Positions 25,674-33,484 of a DNA stretch of 64,000 bases are shown in pieces (the stretch's first letter is position 1; the number at the start of each line of letters is the position of its first letter). A program made the translations under genes and the position numbers. The DNA is from Persicitalea sp963716085 (GTDB taxonomy: Bacteria > Bacteroidota > Bacteroidia > Cytophagales > Spirosomataceae): assembly GCA_963716085.1 (NCBI GenBank), contig OY970288.1, forward strand, positions 3,038,001-3,102,000, read 5' to 3'. The notes beneath the pieces were generated by a model. That model was not told the origin of the DNA. It saw nothing but the letters and a program-made list of their open reading frames with translations, and ran no database searches.

Positions 25674-26611
25674 ATTTCAGGGGTCGACCGGCGGGAAAGT
25701 ACCGCCGCGTACTTAAAATATTGGTTGGGAATAAAATATAAATTGGTGCTACCCGCTGCCCGGTACCGATCGCACTCCCGCCGCGCCCGTTCCCGGTAGC
25801 GGCCCGCCAGACTGTCCAGCCGGGCATCCGTTTCGTCGTCCTCCGGGGCAGCGGCGGCGGCTTCAAAGTGTTCGAGAGCCGATTCGTAGGAACCTTTCTT
25901 CGCTTCGGCTATGCCCCGATCGAGCGAAATCTGGAAGGAAGTCAGGCTGGCAGAAGGCTTGGGCGGTATGGCCTGATACACGACCAGAATCAAAATGATT
26001 CCCAAACCAATCGTCAACAACGACCATTTGGTACTGGTCGGATTGACAGGCGCTTCGTCAGTCTCTTGCGTAGGGGCCGGCAGTGGGTCAGTCAGGTCTT
26101 CGGGCGACTGGTGCAAATTGCGCTTCCATCTTTCCCGGACTTTTTGCTTTTGCTTGAAAGTAGTTATCTCCCCTTCGTATTTATGGTAAAAAATCAAAAA
26201 TTCGCCCGTTTCCGTCCACCATACTTCGGGCAGATCGTCGGGCGAAATGGTCTCGTGCGCCGCCACGGGCAGCGCGTCGATCTGTTCGTCGAGCCTTTGC
26301 TTTTCCCTTTCGTTCAACTTTGCCGCTTTTACCGGCAGCAGCGACTGGGCCCTGTCGAGTTCCCAAACGACGTAGCAGTAGCTATTCTCGGCCGATTGAC
26401 CAATTTTACGCAGTCCTTCCACTTTGCCATACCAATACAGTTGCGGATCGTAATCACGGGGCAGGGTGTCGATCAGTACTTCCACTCGCCGGTAGGCTGT
26501 GACGTCATCAGCCCGCCAGCGAGTGCTGTGCGCTCCGTCTCCTTCCCGTACCCTTTCTTCCAATTGGTATACCCCCTCAAAAATATCGCCAACACTCAAA
26601 GACATGCACAC
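25664..26611 (-). CDS. Pseudokinase-like single-pass membrane protein
   Basis: 315 residues. The N-terminus (GDIFEGVYQLEERVREGD, then AYRRVEVLID) follows the outline of a bacterial Ser/Thr kinase N-lobe, including a glycine-loop-like and a beta-3-like strand. The ATP-binding lysine is missing (VEVL where VAVK is usual), and no HRD or DFG motif follows. One membrane segment lies near 195-216 (WSLLTIGLGIILILVVYQAI), then a helical TPR-like unit (AKKGSYESALEHFEAA) outside the cytoplasm. It overlaps the TPR/barrel gene by 10 bp. An ATG two codons later (26605) is an alternative start. The kinase resemblance is my reading of the pattern, not a search result. Confidence 0.6.
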   Translation of the reverse strand: MCMSLSVGDIFEGVYQLEERVREGDGAHSTRWRADDVTAYRRVEVLIDTLPRDYDPQLYWYGKVEGLRKIGQSAENSYCYVVWELDRAQSLLPVKAAKLNEREKQRLDEQIDALPVAAHETISPDDLPEVWWTETGEFLIFYHKYEGEITTFKQKQKVRERWKRNLHQSPEDLTDPLPAPTQETDEAPVNPTSTKWSLLTIGLGIILILVVYQAIPPKPSASLTSFQISLDRGIAEAKKGSYESALEHFEAAAAAPEDDETDARLDSLAGRYRERARRECDRYRAAGSTNLYFIPNQYFKYAAVLSRRSTPEICQ

Positions 26612-26721
26612 GTAAGCCTAAGAATTCAATAAAACTGCTTAAAGGTAAAGAGAAAAATTTTCCTTGAATCTACCGATAGCACAATACCTAAAAAAAGGTG
26701 AACCGGTACCAATGGGAAGTG

Positions 26722-26754
26722 AAAAGCGCGATCCGGCAACTGCCGAACCGCGCT
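26722..26754 (-). terminator. Terminator downstream of the SHOCT-like gene
   Basis: Imperfect stem (agcgcg...cgcgct with an inner ccggca/tgccga stem). On the minus strand it is followed by TTTT. It separates the gene at 26787 from the pseudokinase-like operon. Confidence 0.65.
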
Positions 26755-26786
26755 CACATTAATCTAGGCACGTTTTACCTTCTCGC

Positions 26787-27305
26787 TCAGACTTTGAGTT
26801 CCTTTAAATCTTTGGCTTGTACGGAGCCACCCGGATAGGTAAAACTAAGCCGCTTGCCGCTGCTGTCCTGCGACTGCTGCACGCCAGTGAGGGGATAACC
26901 CGTGGTGTCGTAGCTGGTGTTTTTGCCATCGTCATAAATAACGAGTCGATTCTCCTCGGCAAAATAAGTGTAGTGGGTATCGTTCTGACTGCCTTTGAAT
27001 GTCGCGTGGCTGCGGCCCGGTACCGCGTGAACTTCATCCGCGACCTCGCGGGGAAGCTTGCGCGACAGCGCCGAAATGGCTGCGCATAGCTGCTCGACCT
27101 TGGCTTTGAGTGAGTTATTAAACATATCGCCGACCATCGTCATGCCCGGCTGCCATTGGCCCATGCCGCCCAGCTCGCCGATGTTAAACTGTACCTGGTT
27201 GCCGCCCGTGGCCTGCAAGCCGTGCAGCAGCGTGGCCACCGTACCGACCGTCACGCCGTGTTCGGCGGCGATTTCGCGTATTACGTCTTCTCTTGATTTT
27301 TCCAT
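26787..27305 (-). CDS. SHOCT-like hypothetical protein
   Basis: 172 residues from the preferred start (MEKSREDVIREIAAEHGVT). The frame is open 19 codons further upstream, but that part is AT-rich and looks untranslated. The N-terminal helix-turn-helix-like part (EIAAEHGVTVGTVATLLHGL) is followed by a glycine-rich stretch (ELGGMGQWQPGMTMVGDMF) and NNSLKAKVEQLCAAIS, a pattern seen in Bacteroidota proteins annotated as SHOCT-domain. The C-terminal part is strand-rich. Probably cytoplasmic. It has its own terminator and is not part of the next operon. Function unknown. Confidence 0.6.
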   Translation of the reverse strand: MEKSREDVIREIAAEHGVTVGTVATLLHGLQATGGNQVQFNIGELGGMGQWQPGMTMVGDMFNNSLKAKVEQLCAAISALSRKLPREVADEVHAVPGRSHATFKGSQNDTHYTYFAEENRLVIYDDGKNTSYDTTGYPLTGVQQSQDSSGKRLSFTYPGGSVQAKDLKELKV

Positions 27306-27425
27306 GATGGTTTTTGCTTGATATCTGCTTAGTACACTGTGTCTTGCATATTTTTTACGCAAATATCGTCAAAACAACCGGGCCAACAGAAATCTCGGTA
27401 TGAAATGGGACTGCTGCTTGAAGCC

Positions 27426-27890
27426 TTACTGACGGTACCCGTAGTAAAACAAGGGATTCTGGCCCGTCGTATCCTGGTGGGTAATCTGGATCAGGGGAGC
27501 GGCGACATCGCGAGGGGCTTTACCGCTAAAATCCCGCCAAGTTCCCATCTGCAGGCTGCCAATTTTTTTGCTCCCGCTGAATAGCAAAAGCGTATCTAAC
27601 TTCGCTTGCACCGTCACCCCATCCAACTTGCTCGTTCGCTTAGAGGGCAAAAAGTCAGTCCGAGCCAGCGAGTAATATCCGTCTGCGGTCTGGGTAATTT
27701 TTAGGACGGGCATCTGGGCCGGATCGGAGATGGCAACACAACTAAAATCGAGTAAGCCGTTGGTTCTGTACGTTCCAACGGGTGTTGTGATGTCAGTGGA
27801 CACCGGAGCAGGCGAATCGCTGGTGCAGCTCGAGGCAAAAATTAAGGAAGCTAAGGCCAGGAATCGGGCGGAGGAGGAAAGCTTTTTCAT
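27426..27890 (-). CDS. Predicted lipoprotein, unknown function
   Basis: 154 residues from MKKLSSSARFLALASLIF, with lipobox FASSC. An upstream in-frame extension is AT-rich and lacks a signal, so the start is placed at 27890. The mature part is beta-rich (GTYRTNGLLDFSCVAISD; KIGSLQMGTWRDFSG) and reminiscent of small lipocalin-like or immunoglobulin-like lipoproteins. No family named. The DUF6503 gene lies 99 bp upstream on the same strand. Confidence 0.65.
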   Translation of the reverse strand: MKKLSSSARFLALASLIFASSCTSDSPAPVSTDITTPVGTYRTNGLLDFSCVAISDPAQMPVLKITQTADGYYSLARTDFLPSKRTSKLDGVTVQAKLDTLLLFSGSKKIGSLQMGTWRDFSGKAPRDVAAPLIQITHQDTTGQNPLFYYGYRQ

Positions 27891-27989
27891 GTTCGTTCGA
27901 GTTTTAGGTTTGTTTGAACAGGAGAGCCGGATAGGGGAAGAAAGGTTGGAATGGCGTTTGTATTTATGCAGGGTAATCAATGAAATACT

Positions 27990-28745
27990 CTACTGCCCCG
28001 GCTCCTCAAACAGCCCCTTCTCTTTTAACTTTTTCAAAAACTCGATCTCCGAAAATACCCTGGGAGAACCTGGCTCGCCGCTGATCTTGCCATCACTAAA
28101 AGTGTAATTTTCCATCCGGGTGGGTACCAAAAGCCCCTGCACGTTCTTCCAGTCGAGGTATTTTTTCGCCGACAGCTTCTGGCTATCCTGGTCAAAAAAG
28201 GTCACGGTGTACAGCAGCCACGCCATGCGGTGAGTCGTAGGGTCGATCAGGAGTTTATAGACATCCTTGGGAGCAGCGCCCACGTTAGCTTTGTAGCGCA
28301 CTTCCAGCACATCGAAGGATTTACCTTCGGCTTCCATTTGTCCAACGTGGGTCAGGACAATCCCCGGATCGGCAATGACGAAAGGCATGGCGAAAAAATA
28401 GAAATCAAGGTTGTGGTAAAAATCGGGATTGCCCGTCGGCACATTTTTCTCATCCCCCACCACCCACGTTTTCTTACCGTCGAAGCCCATCTCGTAACTG
28501 ACCGCCTTATGGTGCGTCCGGCGGTCGCGCAATTGAATCGTCTGCACCGAGGTTTTGCCCGAAGCATCCAACTTGTACCGTAACGCCTCGTAGCTATTCC
28601 ACTTCTCGATCCCGCCGTGCGCTTCCAGGCATCGGTCGAGGAGGGCTTGGTCGTCGTTCTGGATTTGGGCGAAGGAGTTGCTCAGAAGGCACAAAGTGGC
28701 AAAGGCACAAAGGGACAAAGTTTTTTTGAAAAAGATATAGGGCAT
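27990..28745 (-). CDS. DUF6503 family exported protein
   Basis: 252 residues from MPYIFFKKTLSLCAF. The signal peptide ends at SFAQ. The mature part (LLDRCLEAHGGIEKWNSYEALRY; YEMGFDGKKTWVV; VLEVRYKANVG) matches the DUF6503 family, a LolA/LppX-like half-barrel of the periplasm thought to bind hydrophobic molecules. The hydrophobic core of the signal peptide is encoded by an 8-bp repeat array (28688-28720). An in-frame ATG 12 codons upstream is considered unlikely. Confidence 0.82.
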   Translation of the reverse strand: MPYIFFKKTLSLCAFATLCLLSNSFAQIQNDDQALLDRCLEAHGGIEKWNSYEALRYKLDASGKTSVQTIQLRDRRTHHKAVSYEMGFDGKKTWVVGDEKNVPTGNPDFYHNLDFYFFAMPFVIADPGIVLTHVGQMEAEGKSFDVLEVRYKANVGAAPKDVYKLLIDPTTHRMAWLLYTVTFFDQDSQKLSAKKYLDWKNVQGLLVPTRMENYTFSDGKISGEPGSPRVFSEIEFLKKLKEKGLFEEPGQ

Positions 28746-28783
28746 AAGGGGAGTGATTATTTTGAAGTGGCAAAGGGGCAAAG
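28688..28783. repeat. Inverted octamer arrays, one within a signal-peptide coding sequence
   Basis: Units ggcacaaa, gtggcaaa, ggcacaaa, gggacaaa at 28688-28719, read in the minus direction as ctttgtgc-type units coding SLCAFATLCL of the DUF6503 signal peptide. A second short set, gtggcaaa ggggcaaa, lies at 28767-28782. Note that both are in the same orientation here, unlike the inverted pairs elsewhere. Confidence 0.75.
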
Positions 28784-28932
28784 TCGGTACGGCGAACCGG
28801 ACAAAGCTTTCAGAATTGACAAGTAGATAGCTAGGATAAACCCTCTTCCCCGCGAATCAACAGATCAACAGAAATTGTTCAATTACACAATTCAACGATT
28901 ACACGACCGCGCGGGAGGGCCCGTCAACAATC

Positions 28933-31566
28933 TTACAGCTCCCCGATCTGCCCGTACATCTCCTTTAACTTGGGGTCGCGCTCGTTGTTGCGGATGTCCT
29001 TACGGATGGCGGAAACGCCCTGGATGTCGGTGAGGAGGCCCAGTACCTGATAAGCCCCGAAGCGCACGAAGTAAGCGGAATTATTCCTTGCCATGCTTTC
29101 CAGGATTGGGATGCTGCGGCGCTGCACATCGGAGGGAGACTTAATGAGGTATTTGCCAAAAACTTGCAGAAAATTATAGCGGTCTGAAGGGTTCATGTCT
29201 TCCATTTTTTTCAAGAACCAATCGTAACGCTCCGGGGTGGCGAGTCCGGCGTAGTAGTTGCCGACCGAGGCCACGATGGCGTCGTTGCGGGAATCTTCGA
29301 ATCGTCGGGCAATGTCGGCGGCATCCTCTGGCTTACGCATCAGGAAGGCGTCGAGGGCCACCGATACGACCAGGTAAGAGGTGTCGCTGAGGGCCTCGCG
29401 GTAGAGCGGCATGTTGGCGTCGTCGCCGAAGGAAGCCAAAGTCAGGATGGCCTCGGTGCGTACCAGTGAGTTAGGGTCGGTGCGGGCGTGACTTTGGATG
29501 AGTCGCTCAGCTTCGGCAAATTCCGGTCCATCGTAAGCTGAAAAGTTGGCTACCGCCATTTGCCGGATTTTCCAAAACGGATCAGACATAGCAACCAGCA
29601 TCAGCTTCCTGATTTCGGCATCATTGAGCTGGCCTTCGAGGTGCGTCAGGGCATCGTAACGGGCAAGAAACTTATCGGCGTGGTAAAACTCGTAAATCCA
29701 CTCGTTGCGGCTGCGCTCCATGTCGATGGTACCGAGCAGTTGCGTTTCGCCGTCGAGGATAACGAGTTCGGGCTTGTACTTGGCAGGAAATTCCAGCGTT
29801 TGCCTGGCCTTGTCGATCACTACGTTGTAGCGCGTTTTGACGCTATCGAGCCATACGTCCACTTTCAGGGGCAGGCGATAGACCGTCGAAGCGAGTGTGT
29901 CCTGCAACTGCGTCACTTTCAGGCTCACAGTTTTGTTAACTCCCGAATAATCCTGTTCCACTTTCAGCACCGGGTGACCGGGCGTAAGGAACCACTGATC
30001 GAAAAACCAGTTCAAATCCTGTCCGGTCACCTGCTCGAAGGCCGTGCGCAGGTCGGAGATTTCGGCCGTACCGAATTGGTGTTTTTCCAAGTACACCCGC
30101 AAAGATGCGAAGAAGGCCTCGTCCCCCACCAGCTTGCGCAGCATGTGCAACACCCGCCCGCCCTTGGCATAGGAGTGGCTGTCGAACATGTCCTCTTTGT
30201 CTTTGTAAAAGTACCGCACGATGGGGACTTTCTTCTGGTCGGCCTCGCCGAGGTAGTTCTTCAACTCCTGCAAATTCTTCCAATCGGCGGCGGCGGCCCC
30301 AGTATAGTACTCCGCCCACAGATACTCGGCATAATTAGCAAAGGACTCGTTCAGGGCCAGTTGGCCCCATTCCTCGCTGGTGACCAGGTCACCAAACCAG
30401 TGGTGGGCCAGTTCGTGGGCGATCACGTCGTCGGAATTGCCGTCCGCCAGGGCGCGGGTATCGGCCTGAATGCTTTGCTGATGTACGGTGGCGGTGGTGT
30501 TTTCCATGGCACCGGCCACGAAATCACGCACGGCGATTTGGGCGTATTTCTCCCAGGGAAATTGCATCCCGAAAATGTTGGAGAAAAAGGCGATCATCTC
30601 GGGCGTTCGGCCAAAAATGGCTTTGGCGTCGTTGGCGTACTTGGGCTCCACGTAATAACTCACTTCCAAGCCGTTGGCCATCATTTCTTTGGTGACGGCG
30701 TATTTCCCTACTGCAATCATGGCTAGATAGGGTGCATGTGGCAAGGATTGCCGCCAATGGTCGGTGCGGGTGCCGTCACCGTTGCTGAAGTCGCTCACCA
30801 ACTTTCCGTTAGACAGGGTCTGATAGGTCGTATCGACGGTCAGGTAGAAATCCTGCAACATCTTCTCGTTGGGGCTGTCCACCGTCGGAAACCAAGCCGA
30901 ATTGTACTGCGTCTCGCCCTGCGTCCAGATTTGGCGCGGCTTCCCCTCATCCAGGCCGTCGGCGTTGATGAAGTACATCCCCTTCTCCTCAGGATGGTCG
31001 CCCAGAATGTCGCGGGAGAGCTCGTTGGGCTTGGCCACATAGTCGATCTGCACGTACACCTTTTCGTTGCGGGTGTAGGCGCGCGGTAGCCGAATGGTAA
31101 GCTGCTTGCGGTCGTAGGCATACTCCAGCCGACTGCGCTTCGATTTCTGCACGACTTTATTGCTCAAGGTGTCCTGTCGGGTAAGGCTGTCAAGCAGATA
31201 AATACCCTGAATCTCGAAGCCTTTGGCATCCAAAACCAGTAGCTCCTGAGGGTAAAAATAGGGCTTGAAGGTAATGAGCGCAGTGCCAATGGCCTGCTGC
31301 CGCATCCAGTCGAACCGCAGGTCCAGTCGGGTGTGAATGATGTCATTCAGCAAAGTGCGCGTTGGGCGATAGGGCCCGGCGCTGGTCACCACGCCCGGTG
31401 CGCGGCGAGAGGTGTCGGTGAGGCTGAGGGTTGGTGATGGGGTGCGTCCGTACGGCATGGCCCCCGGTAGCAAGTAAGGAATCGCGTAAACTTCCGTAAC
31501 AGCCACTAATGTAAGTACAAACAGGCTGAATGCTTTTATTTTGACCGTATTTTTCAAAAACTTCAT
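28933..31566 (-). CDS. M1 family metallo-aminopeptidase with HEAT-like C-terminus
   Basis: About 877 residues from MKFLKNTVKIKAFSLF, which supplies a signal peptide; an ATG three codons upstream is an alternative. Removes N-terminal residues from peptides, probably in the periplasm. The exopeptidase motif GAMEN (GAMENTTATV), zinc site HELAHHWFGD (about residue 384) and the third ligand Glu in LNESFANYAEYLW are all present. The C-terminal 250 residues contain HEAT-like repeats (VRTEAILTLASFGDDANMP). It lies 72 bp downstream of the permease gene on the same strand. Confidence 0.93.
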   Translation of the reverse strand: MKFLKNTVKIKAFSLFVLTLVAVTEVYAIPYLLPGAMPYGRTPSPTLSLTDTSRRAPGVVTSAGPYRPTRTLLNDIIHTRLDLRFDWMRQQAIGTALITFKPYFYPQELLVLDAKGFEIQGIYLLDSLTRQDTLSNKVVQKSKRSRLEYAYDRKQLTIRLPRAYTRNEKVYVQIDYVAKPNELSRDILGDHPEEKGMYFINADGLDEGKPRQIWTQGETQYNSAWFPTVDSPNEKMLQDFYLTVDTTYQTLSNGKLVSDFSNGDGTRTDHWRQSLPHAPYLAMIAVGKYAVTKEMMANGLEVSYYVEPKYANDAKAIFGRTPEMIAFFSNIFGMQFPWEKYAQIAVRDFVAGAMENTTATVHQQSIQADTRALADGNSDDVIAHELAHHWFGDLVTSEEWGQLALNESFANYAEYLWAEYYTGAAAADWKNLQELKNYLGEADQKKVPIVRYFYKDKEDMFDSHSYAKGGRVLHMLRKLVGDEAFFASLRVYLEKHQFGTAEISDLRTAFEQVTGQDLNWFFDQWFLTPGHPVLKVEQDYSGVNKTVSLKVTQLQDTLASTVYRLPLKVDVWLDSVKTRYNVVIDKARQTLEFPAKYKPELVILDGETQLLGTIDMERSRNEWIYEFYHADKFLARYDALTHLEGQLNDAEIRKLMLVAMSDPFWKIRQMAVANFSAYDGPEFAEAERLIQSHARTDPNSLVRTEAILTLASFGDDANMPLYREALSDTSYLVVSVALDAFLMRKPEDAADIARRFEDSRNDAIVASVGNYYAGLATPERYDWFLKKMEDMNPSDRYNFLQVFGKYLIKSPSDVQRRSIPILESMARNNSAYFVRFGAYQVLGLLTDIQGVSAIRKDIRNNERDPKLKEMYGQIGEL

Positions 31567-31638
31567 AGAGATCATTTTTCCAAGAGAATTCAGCAAACAA
31601 TGCTCTTCCCTACCCTTATAATACCACACAAACCTGCT

Positions 31639-32868
31639 TCACCCTAGTCGCGACGTATCGACTCCCTGCGACGCTCTTCTGGCTGGAATATACGATACGG
31701 CAACAGTAATCAAAACGATTATCAAGGCAGTTAACGCCACATCGCCCCAAATAAGTTTTATGGGATAGGCATCCACGATGGAACTGACCATGCCCATCGA
31801 AATCAGCGCATACTTCTGCTGCAACCAACAGATCGCAACCCCCAAAATCAGCCCAAGCGTTGCGCCCGAAAGCGCCACAATACCGCCAACCGCCAGAAAA
31901 ATCCGGCGAACCATGGCGGTGGTGGCACCAAGGGCAAAAAGCATCCTGACGTCTTCTTTCTTCTCGATGGCCAGCATACTGAGCGAAAAGAATATGTTGA
32001 TGGCGGCCACCATAATAATAAAAGCAAGCGTAACGGTAACGAACAATTTCTCGACCCGAATCGCCCGCAGCAAGTCGGCGTTTTGCTCGTCGCGGTTCTT
32101 GATGTCGAAAGAATTTCCCACAATGCTCCCCAACGCTGCCTGAACTTCTTGGGAGTCGGCATTGGGCATAAGTTGGATTTCGAGAGCGGTGCGTTGCTTG
32201 CCGTATTGTAAAAGCGAGGCCACGGTAGCCAGCGGCGCTATGACGAAATCGTCGTAGCGGCTTTCGATAAAAAAGGTGCCGCCGGGGCGCACGGTCACCT
32301 GGTTGAAGGCATCGGGCGAGGTAAGGCTGATCGTGCGGCGATCGTTGCGCGGGTACCAGAGTTCGAGGGCAGAAAGCGGATCGTTCATCGAAATGAGCAA
32401 AGAACTGCGCACGCCATCGGCCACTACGGCGAAGGGCGTACCGCTCCGGCCCTGCAAGCGCAGAATGCCTTCGGTCATGGCGGTATCCAGTTGGCCACGC
32501 TGCTCGTAAGTGCTGTCCACGCCTTTGAGCCGCACCACCATTTGGTTATCACGGTAGCGCGCCAGGGCGTTGTCTTCGATCACTTGGGTGACAAAGGCCA
32601 CGCCGTCGGTCGATCTCATTTTTTGCAAAACTCCATCCGGCAGCACGAAACGCCTTCCTTCGCGGGGCATCACTTTCATGTCGGCGTCGAAGGTTTGGAA
32701 GATCTGGCGATTCAGGTCTTCCATGCCGTTGAAAACGGACAACACCACGACCATCGCCATCGTCCCCACCCCCACGCCGGTCATCGCGATGAAGGCGATG
32801 ATGCTGATGAAGCTGCGCTTGTTGCGCGAGAAGAAGTATCGCTTGGCAATCCGAAGAGGTAAATTCAT
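31639..32868 (-). CDS. LolC/LolE-type FtsX-like ABC transporter permease
   Basis: 409-residue inner-membrane permease. One membrane segment near the N-terminus (SFISIIAFIAMTGVGVGTMAM), a periplasmic MacB-type domain (about 50-260), then three C-terminal segments (VTLAFIIMVAAINIFFSL; GGIVALSGATLGLILGVA; VALTALIIVLITVAVSYI). This matches the LolC/E subunits that lift lipoproteins from the inner membrane. No ATPase gene is adjacent, so it must be encoded elsewhere. It starts 18 bp after rbfA, a pairing common in Bacteroidota. Confidence 0.88.
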   Translation of the reverse strand: MNLPLRIAKRYFFSRNKRSFISIIAFIAMTGVGVGTMAMVVVLSVFNGMEDLNRQIFQTFDADMKVMPREGRRFVLPDGVLQKMRSTDGVAFVTQVIEDNALARYRDNQMVVRLKGVDSTYEQRGQLDTAMTEGILRLQGRSGTPFAVVADGVRSSLLISMNDPLSALELWYPRNDRRTISLTSPDAFNQVTVRPGGTFFIESRYDDFVIAPLATVASLLQYGKQRTALEIQLMPNADSQEVQAALGSIVGNSFDIKNRDEQNADLLRAIRVEKLFVTVTLAFIIMVAAINIFFSLSMLAIEKKEDVRMLFALGATTAMVRRIFLAVGGIVALSGATLGLILGVAICWLQQKYALISMGMVSSIVDAYPIKLIWGDVALTALIIVLITVAVSYIPARRASQGVDTSRLG

Positions 32869-32886
32869 GCGCCTTTGGCGGGTGGG

Positions 32887-33267
32887 TTAGTCGCTGCTTT
32901 CTGCTTCGTCCTCGGCGGGCGGAATGACGATGTCGGCAAATAGCGCGTCCATTTTGGCGGCGTATTCGGCGGTATCGTCCATATAAAATTCCAACTCGGG
33001 CACGACACGGAGCTGATGCCGCACGCGCTCACCCAGTTTCTGGCGGATGAATTTGGTGTTTTCCTGAATTCCCTCGAAGACTACCGTCTTGTTTTTTTCG
33101 GGCAAGAAACTCAGGTACGCGCGGGCAATGCCCAGGTCGGGTGTCATGCGTACCCCGCTGACGGTGACCAACGAACCATTGACGAGGTGCTGGGCTTCTT
33201 TCTGAAATATATCGCCGAGATCCTTCTGGATTTGTCGGCCTACCTTTTGTTGTCTTTTCGATTCCAT
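32887..33267 (-). CDS. rbfA: Ribosome-binding factor A
   Basis: 126-residue KH-type protein that matures the 30S subunit by acting on 16S rRNA. Typical features: RQIQKDLGDIFQKEAQ, the VTVSGVRMTPDLGIARAYL strand-helix, and RVRHQLRVVPELEFYMDDT near the C-terminus. It ends in an acidic tail. It is the first gene of a unit with the LolC/E-like permease and perhaps the M1 peptidase. A partial gtggaga/gttgaaa repeat lies just upstream of the start. Confidence 0.95.
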   Translation of the reverse strand: MESKRQQKVGRQIQKDLGDIFQKEAQHLVNGSLVTVSGVRMTPDLGIARAYLSFLPEKNKTVVFEGIQENTKFIRQKLGERVRHQLRVVPELEFYMDDTAEYAAKMDALFADIVIPPAEDEAESSD

Positions 33268-33455
33268 TTAATTGGTGGAGAGTTGAAAATGATTTGTCTT
33301 TCGCTACGTTCAAACGGAGCCGAACCCCAAATTACTCCGCTCGTGGGAACGTCTAGCCCGTTCGCATTGATCCGATCACGGATGATATCTATTTGAGTTT
33401 GTCCCCAAGCGTTCTGGGTCGACAAAGTACAGAAAAACACCAGTACGTTTTTCAT
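33240..33455 (-). CDS. Possible remnant of a secreted protein
   Basis: 71-residue frame with a signal-like start (MKNVLVFFCTLSTQNAWGQ) and a short mature part. It runs through the repeat upstream of rbfA and overlaps the rbfA start by 28 bp, so its C-terminus is unlikely to be conserved. It is either a small gene of unknown role or the degraded 5' end of a longer one. Confidence 0.25.
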   Translation of the reverse strand: MKNVLVFFCTLSTQNAWGQTQIDIIRDRINANGLDVPTSGVIWGSAPFERSERQIIFNSPPIKWNRKDNKR

Positions 33456-33484
33456 GGGACGAATGACTGAGCTGGCGCAACGTG

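Noticed and set aside
28856..28905. Further repeat (atcaacag twice, cgattacac-like units) before the DUF6503 gene
   Set aside because: Too short and irregular to call a separate array with confidence, though it may belong to the same class.
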